Source: Anaerolineaceae bacterium
GTDB lineage: Bacteria > Chloroflexota > Anaerolineae > Aggregatilineales > Phototrophicaceae
Assembly (NCBI GenBank): GCA_002699585.1
Contig: PABP01000025.1
Span: 1 to 35,455, forward strand
Length of the DNA: 35,455 bases
Direction of reading: 5' to 3'
This document shows, piece after piece, positions 1-7,824 of this stretch (positions are counted from its first letter, which is position 1; every line of letters begins with the position of its first letter). Made by a program: the position numbers and the translations under genes. The notes under the pieces are model-generated. The model did not search any database. It had not been told where the DNA came from and was given only the letters and a program-made list of their open reading frames with translations.

Positions 1-650
1 AGTTCGCCTCGAAGGTCACGCCTGCCAATAGCCATGCGTAAGGCATCGTCGACCAGTTGTTTCTGCAAGCGCTCGCTCATGGACCAACCGACGATCTTAC
101 GAGAGTAAGTATCCAGAATCGCTGCCAGATACAGCCAACCCTCACGCGTATCGATGTAGGTGATATCTGTCAACCATTTCTCATTGGCAACTTACGCATG
201 GAAGTCCTCTGCGATGAGATTAGACGCAGTTTCACAAGCTGGATCACGTTTGGACGTTGTCTTGTGGCGCTGTTTGCGTTTGGCTTGAATCCCATGCAGC
301 CGCATCAAACGGGCGACTCGATTACGACTTATATTTTGATATTTGGCTTGTAACTCGGCATGAATGCGCGGCCTGCCATAGGTTTCACGGCTGTCTTCAT
401 AAATCTGACGAATATTAACGACCAGAGCCTCGTTTTCTTGTTACCGAACACTCGGCTCACGCTTCAACTAGGCATAAAATCCGCTGTTGGAAACGGCCAG
501 TACCTCACACGTCTGTCCAACACAAAATTCATCTGAGCCGCGCTCACGTCGTCTAGCGCTGCCATCTCGAGCACATCACACTTGAATTCTTCTGTGTATC
601 GCTTGCTTTTTCGTCCCATAGTCTTCTCCCTTTTTCGATTATATTAGACA
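1..650 (-). mobile_element. Degenerate IS3-family insertion sequence, cut by the window edge
   Basis: Read on the minus strand, an orfA-like start (ATG at 619, beginning MGRKSKRYTEEFK) runs about 35 codons. The sequence then passes into orfB-like sequence: a helix-turn-helix region with RETYGRPRIHAEL and a DDE integrase core containing [20 protein letters not shown] and [14 protein letters not shown], which continues past position 1. The reading frame is broken by at least three stop codons (after NSGFYA, after KREPSVR and after AEDFHA), and most of orfA and the start of orfB appear to be deleted. This is a dead remnant. The outer boundary is probably near 650, where minus-strand sequence begins with TG, as IS3 ends do. 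Family assignment rests on the recognisable orfB motifs; no intact terminal repeat pair can be shown. Confidence 0.85.
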
Positions 651-1044
651 TTTCCTTTGTCCATGAAACTGGGTGAAGATCATGAACCGTTCTTGGCAAT
701 GACCCTAACAGTTGAGTGATATACTGACTCTGTGTTTAGCCTCAAGAATATCTACACGACGTTGATCGATGTCTCCTGGTTGTGTCAGTAACGGTCCAGC
801 GCGTTGAAAAATACATTACGCTATGTAATATTGACACCGTGAGGTATCAGGGATTATTGCGTATTCTTAATCAGTTCTTCCGCTACCACAATAAACTGAT
901 CACTAGTATCAGATACTTGGGGTGGTCGTATTGAATGTCAGTGGGAAGATTTTGGTGATTTTAGGCACTGCGTATCAACACATCTGGAGAATGATTTGGG
1001 TGAGGGAAGTAACTTTGGTGGCTTGAGCGAGTGGGGAAGGGTGA

Positions 1045-1079
1045 GAAACCTATAGCAACGGTTTTAGTGCTATGGTTTC
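1045..1079. other. Intergenic hairpin
   Basis: The left arm GAAACCTATAGCA and right arm TGCTATGGTTTC pair over 12 bp with a single bulged T and a 10-nt loop. There is no clear T-run after it on the plus strand (TTGTATG follows), so it may be a weak terminator or the relic of a mobile-element end. Confidence 0.4.
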
Positions 1080-1259
1080 TTGTATGTTGGGTGGATTCCA
1101 ACGTAGCTTAAAATGACGTTCTTTTGCACTCAGCCTCCGATTTACAGAGTAGGAGAATAAAGTAAAAACGTTCCATTTTCTAATAACTTTACTTCACTGA
1201 AAGTCACTGATATGATGACATGACTCATTGATATTAAACAGGGCTTTCAGTTAATTTCT

Positions 1260-1352
1260 ATGAAACAGCCACGCACCATCGCTTATTTGAGAGTGTCCAC
1301 GACTGACCAAGATATTGAAAAATTAATTCTATATTCTGCAACTCGGCAATGA
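1260..1352 (+). pseudogene. Serine recombinase (resolvase/invertase) N-terminal stump
   Basis: The 30-codon frame starts MKQPRTIAYLRVSTTDQDIEK and then stops. The YLRVSTTDQ segment is the hallmark beginning of serine recombinases; the Ser of RVST is the catalytic nucleophile. Families normally continue for 180 or more residues, so only the first strand and the active-site serine survive. It lies near an IS remnant and is most likely debris from a resolvase or IS607-type element. I infer no activity. Confidence 0.7.
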
Positions 1353-1498
1353 AAAAGGGCTAAGGCAGGCCATAAGAACTCATATATTAGAAGCGAAATG
1401 GCTACATACATGTCGAAGCGTTGTTGAAATGATGCTTACATTCAATCATACTATCTTTAAGTATTCCAACTTTAATCTGACAGCATTGAGCAAAAACG

Positions 1499-2242
1499 AT
1501 GACACAAAAGACACCATCTCCGCACTTCAAGTCAATTCAACGTGATGGCATTGTTGTAGACATCCTGGATAGCGTAAAACAGGCACTTCTCACAGATGAG
1601 TTAAAACCAGGACAACGCATACCCTCGGAGACCGAGTTGATGCGAGAGTTCGGCGTCGGTCGAAACAGCATAAGAGAAGCTATGAAAATGCTGCAAGCAC
1701 TAGGTGTGGTTGAAGTGCGTCGGGGAGATGGCACATATGTGGTTGATAAGCCCTCATTAAAGAACTTTCAACCGCTCATTTTTGCAATGTTGTTGCGCAT
1801 TAATGCAACTAAAGAGCTGGTTGAATTGCGTACAATGACCGAAATCGGTTACTGTCAACTTGCAGGACAATGTGGTACGGAAGAGGACTTTGCGGCGATC
1901 CGGGATGCCGGAGCTGCGTGGGAAGCTGAGGTTATGAAGAAAAAGCCTGACCTTAATCGAGTGCTTCAACTGGATATGCAATATCATCGGGCGATTATTG
2001 CAGCGACCCATAATGAACTTGTTGCCATGCTCGCGGAAACCGTCGAAGAGATATTCTTTCAAACAATAAGGCAAGTTCATACTCAGGAACGCGTCCTAAG
2101 ATACGGCCTTGAAGGACATCGCCGTATCACAGAATCGCTATCAACACGGGATCCTATTAGGATATACGAGGCCGTGACTTTTAGTCTCGAGTACTGGAAA
2201 TCCCAATTTATCAAAAACGAAGCCGATAAACAGACGAAATAG
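1499..2242 (+). CDS. GntR-family transcriptional regulator, FadR/FCD subfamily
   Basis: The 247-residue protein has an N-terminal winged helix-turn-helix (about residues 15-82) with the GntR signature PSETELMREFGVGRNSIREAM and the wing GDGTYVV. A helical FCD ligand-binding domain follows (about 100-235). FCD proteins usually coordinate a metal with Asp and three His. Here D159, H163 and H207 are visible, but the expected C-terminal His is replaced in the AVTFSLEYW segment, so metal binding may be altered or lost. The family typically senses sugar acids or other carboxylates and represses the adjacent catabolic operon. Its position in front of the 2.6-15.5 kb locus makes it the likely local regulator. 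The ATG at 1499 gives full family length; the ribosome binding site is weak (GAG eight bases upstream). Confidence 0.9.
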   Translation: MTQKTPSPHFKSIQRDGIVVDILDSVKQALLTDELKPGQRIPSETELMREFGVGRNSIREAMKMLQALGVVEVRRGDGTYVVDKPSLKNFQPLIFAMLLRINATKELVELRTMTEIGYCQLAGQCGTEEDFAAIRDAGAAWEAEVMKKKPDLNRVLQLDMQYHRAIIAATHNELVAMLAETVEEIFFQTIRQVHTQERVLRYGLEGHRRITESLSTRDPIRIYEAVTFSLEYWKSQFIKNEADKQTK

Positions 2243-2258
2243 CGATCTAATCGTTTCC

Positions 2259-2305
2259 ATAGGGTTGGTCACATGATTGTCTCCTGTTTTTATGATCAAC
2301 CCTAT
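2259..2305 (+). terminator. Hairpin after the GntR regulator, possible terminator
   Basis: Arms at 2259-2271 and 2293-2305 pair over 13 bp with one G-T wobble (AGGGTTGGTCA against TGATCAACCCT) around a 21-nt loop. It sits 17 bp after the regulator stop codon. No T-run follows the right arm, so termination is plausible but not certain; an operator role is the alternative. Confidence 0.4.
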
Positions 2306-2433
2306 AGATTATTTGATACTTCCCCTCAATTCTACCAAGTTCTGTCACTTAGGGTTTGCTGGGTATTTGACGCAGCTATCTCTCTCCTTTTTATATTACC
2401 AATCTAGCGCCGCCTTTAGACATCATAGGCTGC

Positions 2434-2462
2434 TTGACATCGTGAGAAACCTTCGGTACATT
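2434..2462 (+). promoter_or_regulatory. Candidate sigma-70 promoter of the catabolic locus
   Basis: TTGACA (2434-2439) is followed after exactly 17 bp by TACATT (2457-2462), in the 329-bp gap between the regulator and the first TIM-barrel gene. It would give a leader of about 100 nt. No other coding signal is seen in this gap. The rest of it is AT-rich. Confidence 0.4.
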
Positions 2463-2571
2463 ATTGGTGGGATGTAGGACGTAGGATGTTTACTTCAATA
2501 TTTTAATCCTGAATACGTTTCATTTTTTATATTTTTAAAGTTATAGATTTCTCACTCAAAATGAGGGTGCA

Positions 2572-3543
2572 ATGAGTAATAATATTAAGTTTGCTGCAAT
2601 ACTTAGTTTTATGGGTCAAACGCGTGATCGATTTCAGGTATGGGGGCCAGCCTATACTCTGGAGGAAAAGTTTGCCCGCGCAGCTCGAGTTGAAAACCTG
2701 GGCGCTGTAGAAATTGTTTATCCTCAAGAATTCGGTGATGTTGCTAAGACAAAACGATTGCTCGATGAGCACAATCTCGTCTGTTCGACTGTCAACGTCA
2801 ACATAAAGACAGAACCAGTCTTCCACATGGGGTCATTGACCCACCCCGACGCCAACGTACGCAACAAAGCCATTGATTATCTGAAAACGGGCATGGATAT
2901 TTCCGTTGAGATGGGCTGCAATATGATTACTTGTTGCCCACTGGGAGATGGTCACGAATACAGCTTTCAAATAGATTATGTTGAGGCTTGGGGGCGTTTT
3001 ATAGAGGGCATTCGCGAAGCCGCTAAACATCGCAGTGATGTCAAACTGTCCCTGGAATATAAGGCCAATGAAACCCGCGCTCGCATCATTATGGGATCAG
3101 CCACATCTGCACTACATGTTTGTGATCAGGTGGGGCTCGACAACGTTGGCGTTACCATAGACATAGGTCATGCGCTCTATGCTCCAGAAACACCCTCTCT
3201 TTCGATTGCCCAGCTACATCTTGCCAATCGTCTTTTCCTGTTTCACATCAATGATAACTATCGTAACTGGGATTGGGATCTCATCCCCGGTAGTGTGAAC
3301 TGGTGGGATTGGGTCGAGAACATGCTCTATATTGAAAAAGTTGGATACGATGGCTGGATTGTCAGTGATGTCATGCCGGGGCGTTTGGATGCCATAAAGG
3401 TTTTGAACGCCGTGAACAAATCAATCCTACGTGCCAAAAATCTGCTAGACAAAGTTGACCACGACAGATTGTGGACAGCAATACGTAGCAATGATGCGCT
3501 GGCGGCTTACGACTTATTCTATAGAGAACTGGGACTAGATTAA
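2572..3543 (+). CDS. TIM-barrel sugar isomerase/epimerase-like protein (E-D-H-D metal site)
   Basis: This 323-residue protein belongs to the xylose-isomerase-like TIM-barrel superfamily. Four putative metal ligands can be read at the ends of strands: E162 (LSLEYKANE), D197 (VTIDIGHA), H225 (FLFHIND) and D266 (WIVSDVMPGR). The last ligand is Asp, as in L-rhamnose isomerase-type enzymes, rather than the Glu of D-tagatose 3-epimerase types. There is no signal peptide, so it is cytoplasmic. It is followed 12 bp later by a second TIM-barrel gene and lies directly downstream of the GntR regulator, so it probably isomerises or epimerises an intermediate of the sugar catabolised by this locus. The substrate cannot be read from sequence. 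The start is an ATG after GAGGGTGCA. Confidence 0.85.
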   Translation: MSNNIKFAAILSFMGQTRDRFQVWGPAYTLEEKFARAARVENLGAVEIVYPQEFGDVAKTKRLLDEHNLVCSTVNVNIKTEPVFHMGSLTHPDANVRNKAIDYLKTGMDISVEMGCNMITCCPLGDGHEYSFQIDYVEAWGRFIEGIREAAKHRSDVKLSLEYKANETRARIIMGSATSALHVCDQVGLDNVGVTIDIGHALYAPETPSLSIAQLHLANRLFLFHINDNYRNWDWDLIPGSVNWWDWVENMLYIEKVGYDGWIVSDVMPGRLDAIKVLNAVNKSILRAKNLLDKVDHDRLWTAIRSNDALAAYDLFYRELGLD

Positions 3544-3555
3544 AGGAGCCTATTC

Positions 3556-4368
3556 GTGCGACTAGGTATTAGTTCTCATGCTTTTAAGTGGAATATTGGG
3601 CAGCCAAATGCAGCACCCGATGTACCCTTATCACCGCTAACGCTGCTTGATAGGGCTACCGCATTGCAGGTCGATGTGGTGCAAATCGCGGATAACTTGC
3701 CAATCCATACGTTTTCTGATGAAGTTGTTGAGGTGTTTGGCAATATAGCGCGCGACCGTGGTATTGCGGTTGAGCTTGCGATGCGGGGTCATGACCCAGA
3801 GATGTTCCAACAATACTTGGAAATCGCTAAAAATGTCGATGCAAATCTCGTGCGAACAGCATTCCCTAGACCTAATGGAGAAGCTGGTATCGATGCCGTG
3901 ATTAAGGATGTCAAAACCGTCATAAGTGAGTTTGAAGACGCCGATGTCTGCATCGCCTTTGAGAATTATGATCACTTCCCGATAGCAGAGCTTGCACAAA
4001 TTATCAACGGTATTGACAGCTCCCATGCTGGGAGCTGTATAGATCCTGGTAATAGCCTGAGCTGTAACGAGGATACGATCCGCGTTGTGGATGTACTAGG
4101 CCCCATGGCGCTCAATCTCCATGTGAAAGACATGGCCATCTTTCGTGAGCCGTATCACATGGGTTTTTGGATTGAAGGCCGGGCTTGCGGGCAAGGTCAG
4201 ATTGACTTTCCTTGGTTGATTGATTGTGTGCGCACATTCAATCCCCATGCAAATGCGATTTTAGAGAACTGGATACCCTGGCAGGGATCGCTGGAAGCAT
4301 CGCTCAACATTGAAGATCAATGGATTGAAGAGAGTATTTGCTTTCTTCGTACCTTAATCCCAGCTTAG
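3556..4368 (+). CDS. TIM-barrel sugar isomerase/epimerase-like protein (E-D-H-E metal site)
   Basis: This 270-residue protein starts at GTG, seven bases after AAGGAG. It has the xylose-isomerase-like AP-endonuclease-2 fold, with the canonical ligand set E136 (IAFENYDH), D163 (SCIDPGNS), H189 (LNLHVKDM) and E237 (AILENW). Family members include hydroxypyruvate isomerase-like OtnI, D-tagatose 3-epimerase and the 3-oxo-isoapionate decarboxylase OiaC, so the reaction could be isomerisation, epimerisation or decarboxylation of a keto acid or ketose. Translation is probably coupled to the preceding TIM-barrel gene. Together with the DUF1537 kinase further down, it suggests processing of a short-chain sugar acid; this is inference from context. 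Confidence 0.83.
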   Translation: MRLGISSHAFKWNIGQPNAAPDVPLSPLTLLDRATALQVDVVQIADNLPIHTFSDEVVEVFGNIARDRGIAVELAMRGHDPEMFQQYLEIAKNVDANLVRTAFPRPNGEAGIDAVIKDVKTVISEFEDADVCIAFENYDHFPIAELAQIINGIDSSHAGSCIDPGNSLSCNEDTIRVVDVLGPMALNLHVKDMAIFREPYHMGFWIEGRACGQGQIDFPWLIDCVRTFNPHANAILENWIPWQGSLEASLNIEDQWIEESICFLRTLIPA

Positions 4369-4431
4369 ATAATAGAGTTTATTGAGATAAGGTTATCAAC
4401 GTTCACTAGAAAGAACACAAATAGAGGGGTG

Positions 4432-4447
4432 CTTATGTTGACATAAG
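4432..4447. promoter_or_regulatory. Perfect dyad upstream of the binding-protein gene, candidate GntR operator
   Basis: CTTATG and CATAAG arms flank TTGA, 97 bp before the binding-protein start. The core TATGT-TG-ACATA resembles the T-GT...AC-A pattern of FadR-subfamily operators. A TTGACA hexamer (4438-4443) overlaps the dyad, which would place a bound repressor over a -35 element. No good -10 element at 17 bp is visible. Confidence 0.4.
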
Positions 4448-4544
4448 TTATTCGTTTTAGGAATCAGATTCTTATATGTCCCGTAGAGTATGAGCAGCAA
4501 AACGACAATTTAGTGCAAACTAGTTATTCATAAGGACTCGGAAA

Positions 4545-5876
4545 ATGAAAAAATTTAATCCTAGAGGTTTTTCCCGTCGTGATTTCCTAAGAACCGCAGG
4601 TATTGGTCTCGGAGGTCTAGCCGTTGCCCGATTACCTATGCCCGTGATAGCTCAGGGTGCCCTAGACTTCTGGACGCAACCCTATGGTGATACCGTTGAG
4701 TGGGCAGCTTTCATCAATGAGTTGGCTGAGCAATTCGCCAATGAGACCGGTATTGATGTTGCAACAGAAGTTATCAATTGGGACAATGCTGCCAACACCT
4801 GGTTGTTAGTCTCATCGGGTGGTGCTGCTCCAGATACAGCTGATATGTTCTGGCTATATACGCACTCAGCGATTGGGGGTGATCAATTTGGCCCCTTGCC
4901 ACTGACTGAATATCAGGACGAGTACTTCCCGGATCTGGAAGAGCGCTTCATCGCGGGTGCACTTTCTGATGTGTTCTGGCGTGGTGATTTCTATGGTATC
5001 CCCTGGCGTGGTGATATCCGCCCGCAAATCTATCGTACCGACGTCTTCGAGGAATTCGGACTGGAAGCTGGACCGGATAACTGGGATGAGATCGCCGAAT
5101 ATGCTCGAGAAATGACAATTCGCGATAGCTCCGGTAACGTCGAGCGATGGGGGCTTTCCTTCGGTACGGCTACACCACTGCAGAGTTTGCTACCGCTATA
5201 CTGGTCAGCGGGTGGTGAGTTTATGACAGAAGATGGCCTCACTGCAACTATCGACAATGAAGCCATGCGTGAGACACTCAACTGGATGCGTGACCGCGTA
5301 TGGGTAGATCAGGTAGTTGATCCCAACTTTATGGAAACTGGCTATGATCCAGAAGCTGAGTTCCAAAATGGGCGCCTTGCAATGATCATGAGCGTCAGCG
5401 ATAGCTATGGGGCTGACCTCGAACGTGATTACCCAGAACTGAACGGCTTATGGGCAATGGCAATCCCGCCGATGGGTCCCGCCAGGCGCGCTTCCTATAG
5501 CGGGGCAGGTTACTGGGGTGTTCTGCGTGGTACCGATCAGATTGAAGAATCCTTGAAGTGGATTCAGTTCCTTGCACGGGACGACAATATGCTCGCCTTT
5601 GCGGAAAGAACGGGTCGCGTAAGCGCGAACCGCGCTGTCATGAATTCTGAGTTCTGGCAGGATGCCGAGTGGAAGCGCGTTATCGTAGAAACGCTAGATT
5701 ATGCGCATACATCTCAGCATGCTGCACCGGCATGGTCAATTTTAGTTGCTCAGGCACGCGGTTCGGTGCTCTATGATCTCTACTATGATGCCGTTGTTCT
5801 ACAAGAGGACATTGACGAAGTCGTTACCCGTGCTCAACAGCAAGCGCAAGAAATTATGGATCAAGCCGCAGTCTAG
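4545..5876 (+). CDS. ABC transporter carbohydrate-binding protein, Tat-exported
   Basis: This 443-residue family 1 (MalE/UgpB-like) extracellular solute-binding protein has an N-terminal twin-arginine signal: SRRDFLRTAG at about residues 9-18, followed by a hydrophobic stretch and a probable cleavage site near VIAQG. The mature part begins with LDFWTQPYGDTVEW and carries the usual two-lobed pattern, including NGRLAMIMS and GAGYWGVLRG. It would capture a sugar or oligosaccharide outside the membrane and deliver it to the two permeases that follow. Tat export implies folding before secretion. A strong hairpin after the gene probably lets it be expressed above the permeases. The ATG at 4545 has AAGGACTCGG upstream. 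Confidence 0.93.
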   Translation: MKKFNPRGFSRRDFLRTAGIGLGGLAVARLPMPVIAQGALDFWTQPYGDTVEWAAFINELAEQFANETGIDVATEVINWDNAANTWLLVSSGGAAPDTADMFWLYTHSAIGGDQFGPLPLTEYQDEYFPDLEERFIAGALSDVFWRGDFYGIPWRGDIRPQIYRTDVFEEFGLEAGPDNWDEIAEYAREMTIRDSSGNVERWGLSFGTATPLQSLLPLYWSAGGEFMTEDGLTATIDNEAMRETLNWMRDRVWVDQVVDPNFMETGYDPEAEFQNGRLAMIMSVSDSYGADLERDYPELNGLWAMAIPPMGPARRASYSGAGYWGVLRGTDQIEESLKWIQFLARDDNMLAFAERTGRVSANRAVMNSEFWQDAEWKRVIVETLDYAHTSQHAAPAWSILVAQARGSVLYDLYYDAVVLQEDIDEVVTRAQQQAQEIMDQAAV

Positions 5877-5891
5877 TTTGTGGCGAATAAT

Positions 5892-5930
5892 ATCGGAGTT
5901 TGATAGCTTGTGCGTCTATCAGACTCCGAT
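5892..5930 (+). terminator. Intra-operon stem-loop between binding protein and permeases
   Basis: Arms 5892-5906 and 5916-5930 form a 15-bp stem with a single G-T wobble, a 9-nt loop and a following TTTCTT. It lies 16 bp after the binding-protein stop and 20 bp before the permease start. Such elements commonly act as partial terminators or 3'-end stabilisers that raise binding-protein mRNA over permease mRNA. Confidence 0.75.
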
Positions 5931-5949
5931 TTCTTATGAGGTATAATCC

Positions 5950-6849
5950 ATGCTTGAATCCAGAAAAAATATATTTTGTTATTTGATGGTTGCGCCCGCC
6001 CTCATCCTCGTAATACTGCTGGGCATCCTCCCAATGATCCAGTCGCTACGCATGGCATTTGTAGAGTACAACTTATTGACACTGCGTACTAAAGGTACGC
6101 CCTTTGTTGGCTTGGATAATTTTGAATATCTATTTTCTGACTCCGTTTTCATTCAAACTCTTGTCCAAACGATCATGTTTGTGGTCATTGTCGTAGGGTT
6201 TGTCATCGTACTCGGGGTTTTGGCAGCACAGGTACTTAATCGGCAGTTCGTCGGACGTACTTTTTTACGAACGACATTCCTGCTTCCCTGGTTTATTCCG
6301 CCCGTAATCGCTGCGGGCATCTGGCGCTGGCTTCTAAATACAAATCTAAGTCCAATTAATTCAGTTCTAAGTGATATCGGACTGATTAACGGCAATATCG
6401 GCTTTTTGACAGACACCACTTCAATTGGCTATTTCAGCTTACCAATGCTTGTCGTTTCGCTCGTTCGCACATGGAATGGTTTGCCATTTGTAACGGTCAT
6501 GGTCTTGGCTGGCTTACAGTCTATCCCTAGCGATATTTACGAAGCTGCAGATATTGACGGTGCAAGTTCCTGGCAAAAGTTCACGCGTCTGACGCTGCCT
6601 TTGCTGCGACCCGTACTTGTGGTTATTGCGACGCTGTTGTCTATCTCCGGAATTGGCTACTTCGAAGTCAACTACGTGATGACTGGAGGTGGCCCACGCG
6701 ATTTGACCAATATCCTCGGCGTTTATGCTTATGATCAAGCTTTTTCTTTCTATCGATTTGATTATGCCGCGGCTGCTAGCTCCGTCATCTTGATTCTCAC
6801 CAGCTTTATTGCCTTCTTCTATATCCGTTATTTGTTGAAAGAGGATTGA
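5950..6849 (+). CDS. Carbohydrate ABC transporter permease, MalF/UgpA type
   Basis: This 299-residue integral membrane protein has six predicted transmembrane helices; the first is at about residues 12-32. The cytoplasmic EAA loop that contacts the ATPase is clear: EAADIDGASSWQKFTRLTLPLLRP at about residues 198-221, with the invariant Gly. It forms the translocation pore with the next gene product. No MsmX/UgpC-type ATPase gene is present in the window, so a shared ATPase from elsewhere is likely. The stop codon overlaps the next gene's start. Confidence 0.92.
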   Translation: MLESRKNIFCYLMVAPALILVILLGILPMIQSLRMAFVEYNLLTLRTKGTPFVGLDNFEYLFSDSVFIQTLVQTIMFVVIVVGFVIVLGVLAAQVLNRQFVGRTFLRTTFLLPWFIPPVIAAGIWRWLLNTNLSPINSVLSDIGLINGNIGFLTDTTSIGYFSLPMLVVSLVRTWNGLPFVTVMVLAGLQSIPSDIYEAADIDGASSWQKFTRLTLPLLRPVLVVIATLLSISGIGYFEVNYVMTGGGPRDLTNILGVYAYDQAFSFYRFDYAAAASSVILILTSFIAFFYIRYLLKED

Positions 6850-7757
6850 TGATGAGCCGTGTTGCGACCATGTCCCGGCCTGACAGTCGCTTGACTGATA
6901 CAGTCACGTTTCGCAAACGGATTACTAGAATCGTGACAATCGCAATGGTAGTGCTACTCAGCGTGTTTGTCATGATATATGTGTTGCTGCCCATCTACTG
7001 GATGGTGAAAAGTTCCTTTCAGACGAATTTTGAAATTCGCGCTTCGCCACCATTATGGTTTCCCAGCAGTATTTCATTTCAGACATATGCTGATGCGACG
7101 ACGGTTATCCCCATTGTACGCTATATGCTGAATTCGCTCTTTGTCGCTGGCACGACAGCCATTCTGGCGACGATGATATCTGCCATGGCGGCGTATGTTC
7201 TTGCGCGGTTTCGGTTTCCGTTTGCACGTTTGATCCTGGTCATTATCTTATTTACGCAGTTGATACCTCATATCACACGTGTGTTCCCAATATATTTCTT
7301 TATTCAAGATCTAGGGCTGCTGAACACCTATGTGGGACTGATCTTTGCCTATACGGGCTTTTCAATTCCCTATGCTGTATTGATGCTGCAAAGTTACTTC
7401 CGATCGAGTTGTCCGCCGGAGTTGGAAGAAGCAGGGATGATCGATGGCTGCGGCTACTTTGGTGCCTTCCGTCGGATTGTGTTACCAGTTTCAATGCCAG
7501 GGATTGCAGCGATTGGCACATTTACGTTCTTAGGAGCATGGAATGACTTCTTGTGGGCGAGCTTGCTGCTGAATCGTGGTGAAATGAAGACCCTGCAAGT
7601 GGGCCTGCGTGACTTCATGGGCGAAGGTGGCACGATTGCGAACGCCAATGTTTTCATGGCGGCCTGTGTGCTGGCAACAATCCCGGCGGTTATTCTCTTT
7701 ATCTTTTTACAGCGTCACATGGTCAGCGGTATCTCAGCCGGTGCTATCAAGGGCTAG
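6849..7757 (+). CDS. Carbohydrate ABC transporter permease, MalG/UgpE type
   Basis: This is the second pore subunit of the importer, about 302 residues with six predicted membrane helices. Its EAA loop (EEAGMIDGCGYFGAFRRIVLPVSMPG) lies in the expected C-terminal third. I chose the ATG at 6849, which shares one base with the upstream TGA (TGATG) and so implies translational coupling; the ATG at 6852 is equally possible. The frame is open further upstream with only a TTG. The C-terminus (HMVSGISAGAIKG) is typical of the MalG type. A 67-bp gap with a good Shine-Dalgarno sequence (GGAGTAGG) leads to the next gene. Confidence 0.92.
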   Translation: MMSRVATMSRPDSRLTDTVTFRKRITRIVTIAMVVLLSVFVMIYVLLPIYWMVKSSFQTNFEIRASPPLWFPSSISFQTYADATTVIPIVRYMLNSLFVAGTTAILATMISAMAAYVLARFRFPFARLILVIILFTQLIPHITRVFPIYFFIQDLGLLNTYVGLIFAYTGFSIPYAVLMLQSYFRSSCPPELEEAGMIDGCGYFGAFRRIVLPVSMPGIAAIGTFTFLGAWNDFLWASLLLNRGEMKTLQVGLRDFMGEGGTIANANVFMAACVLATIPAVILFIFLQRHMVSGISAGAIKG

Positions 7758-7824
7758 TCTCGAATAGGCACCGCTTGTTGATGGACCTTAATTATTCGAT
7801 TTTATTGGAGTAGGACTTACAAAT

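Larger units (their letters stand above)
651..1498. other. Long intergenic stretch without an intact gene
   Basis: About 850 bp separate the IS remnant from the gntR-type regulator. I see no intact open frame here. It holds a short dyad around 817-832 (ATTAC and GTAAT arms), a strong hairpin at 1045-1079 and a serine-recombinase stump at 1260-1352. The 146 bp just before the regulator contain no convincing promoter; a weak TTGAAA/TACTAT pair has an overlong spacer. The stretch reads as a graveyard of mobile DNA. Confidence 0.6.

Noticed and set aside
57-353. 98-codon plus-strand open frame at the left edge
   Set aside because: It is antisense to recognisable IS3 transposase sequence and has no domain of its own.
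817-832. ATTAC-GCTAT-GTAAT dyad as an operator of the GntR regulator
   Set aside because: It is more than 650 bp from the regulator start and separated from it by mobile-element debris.
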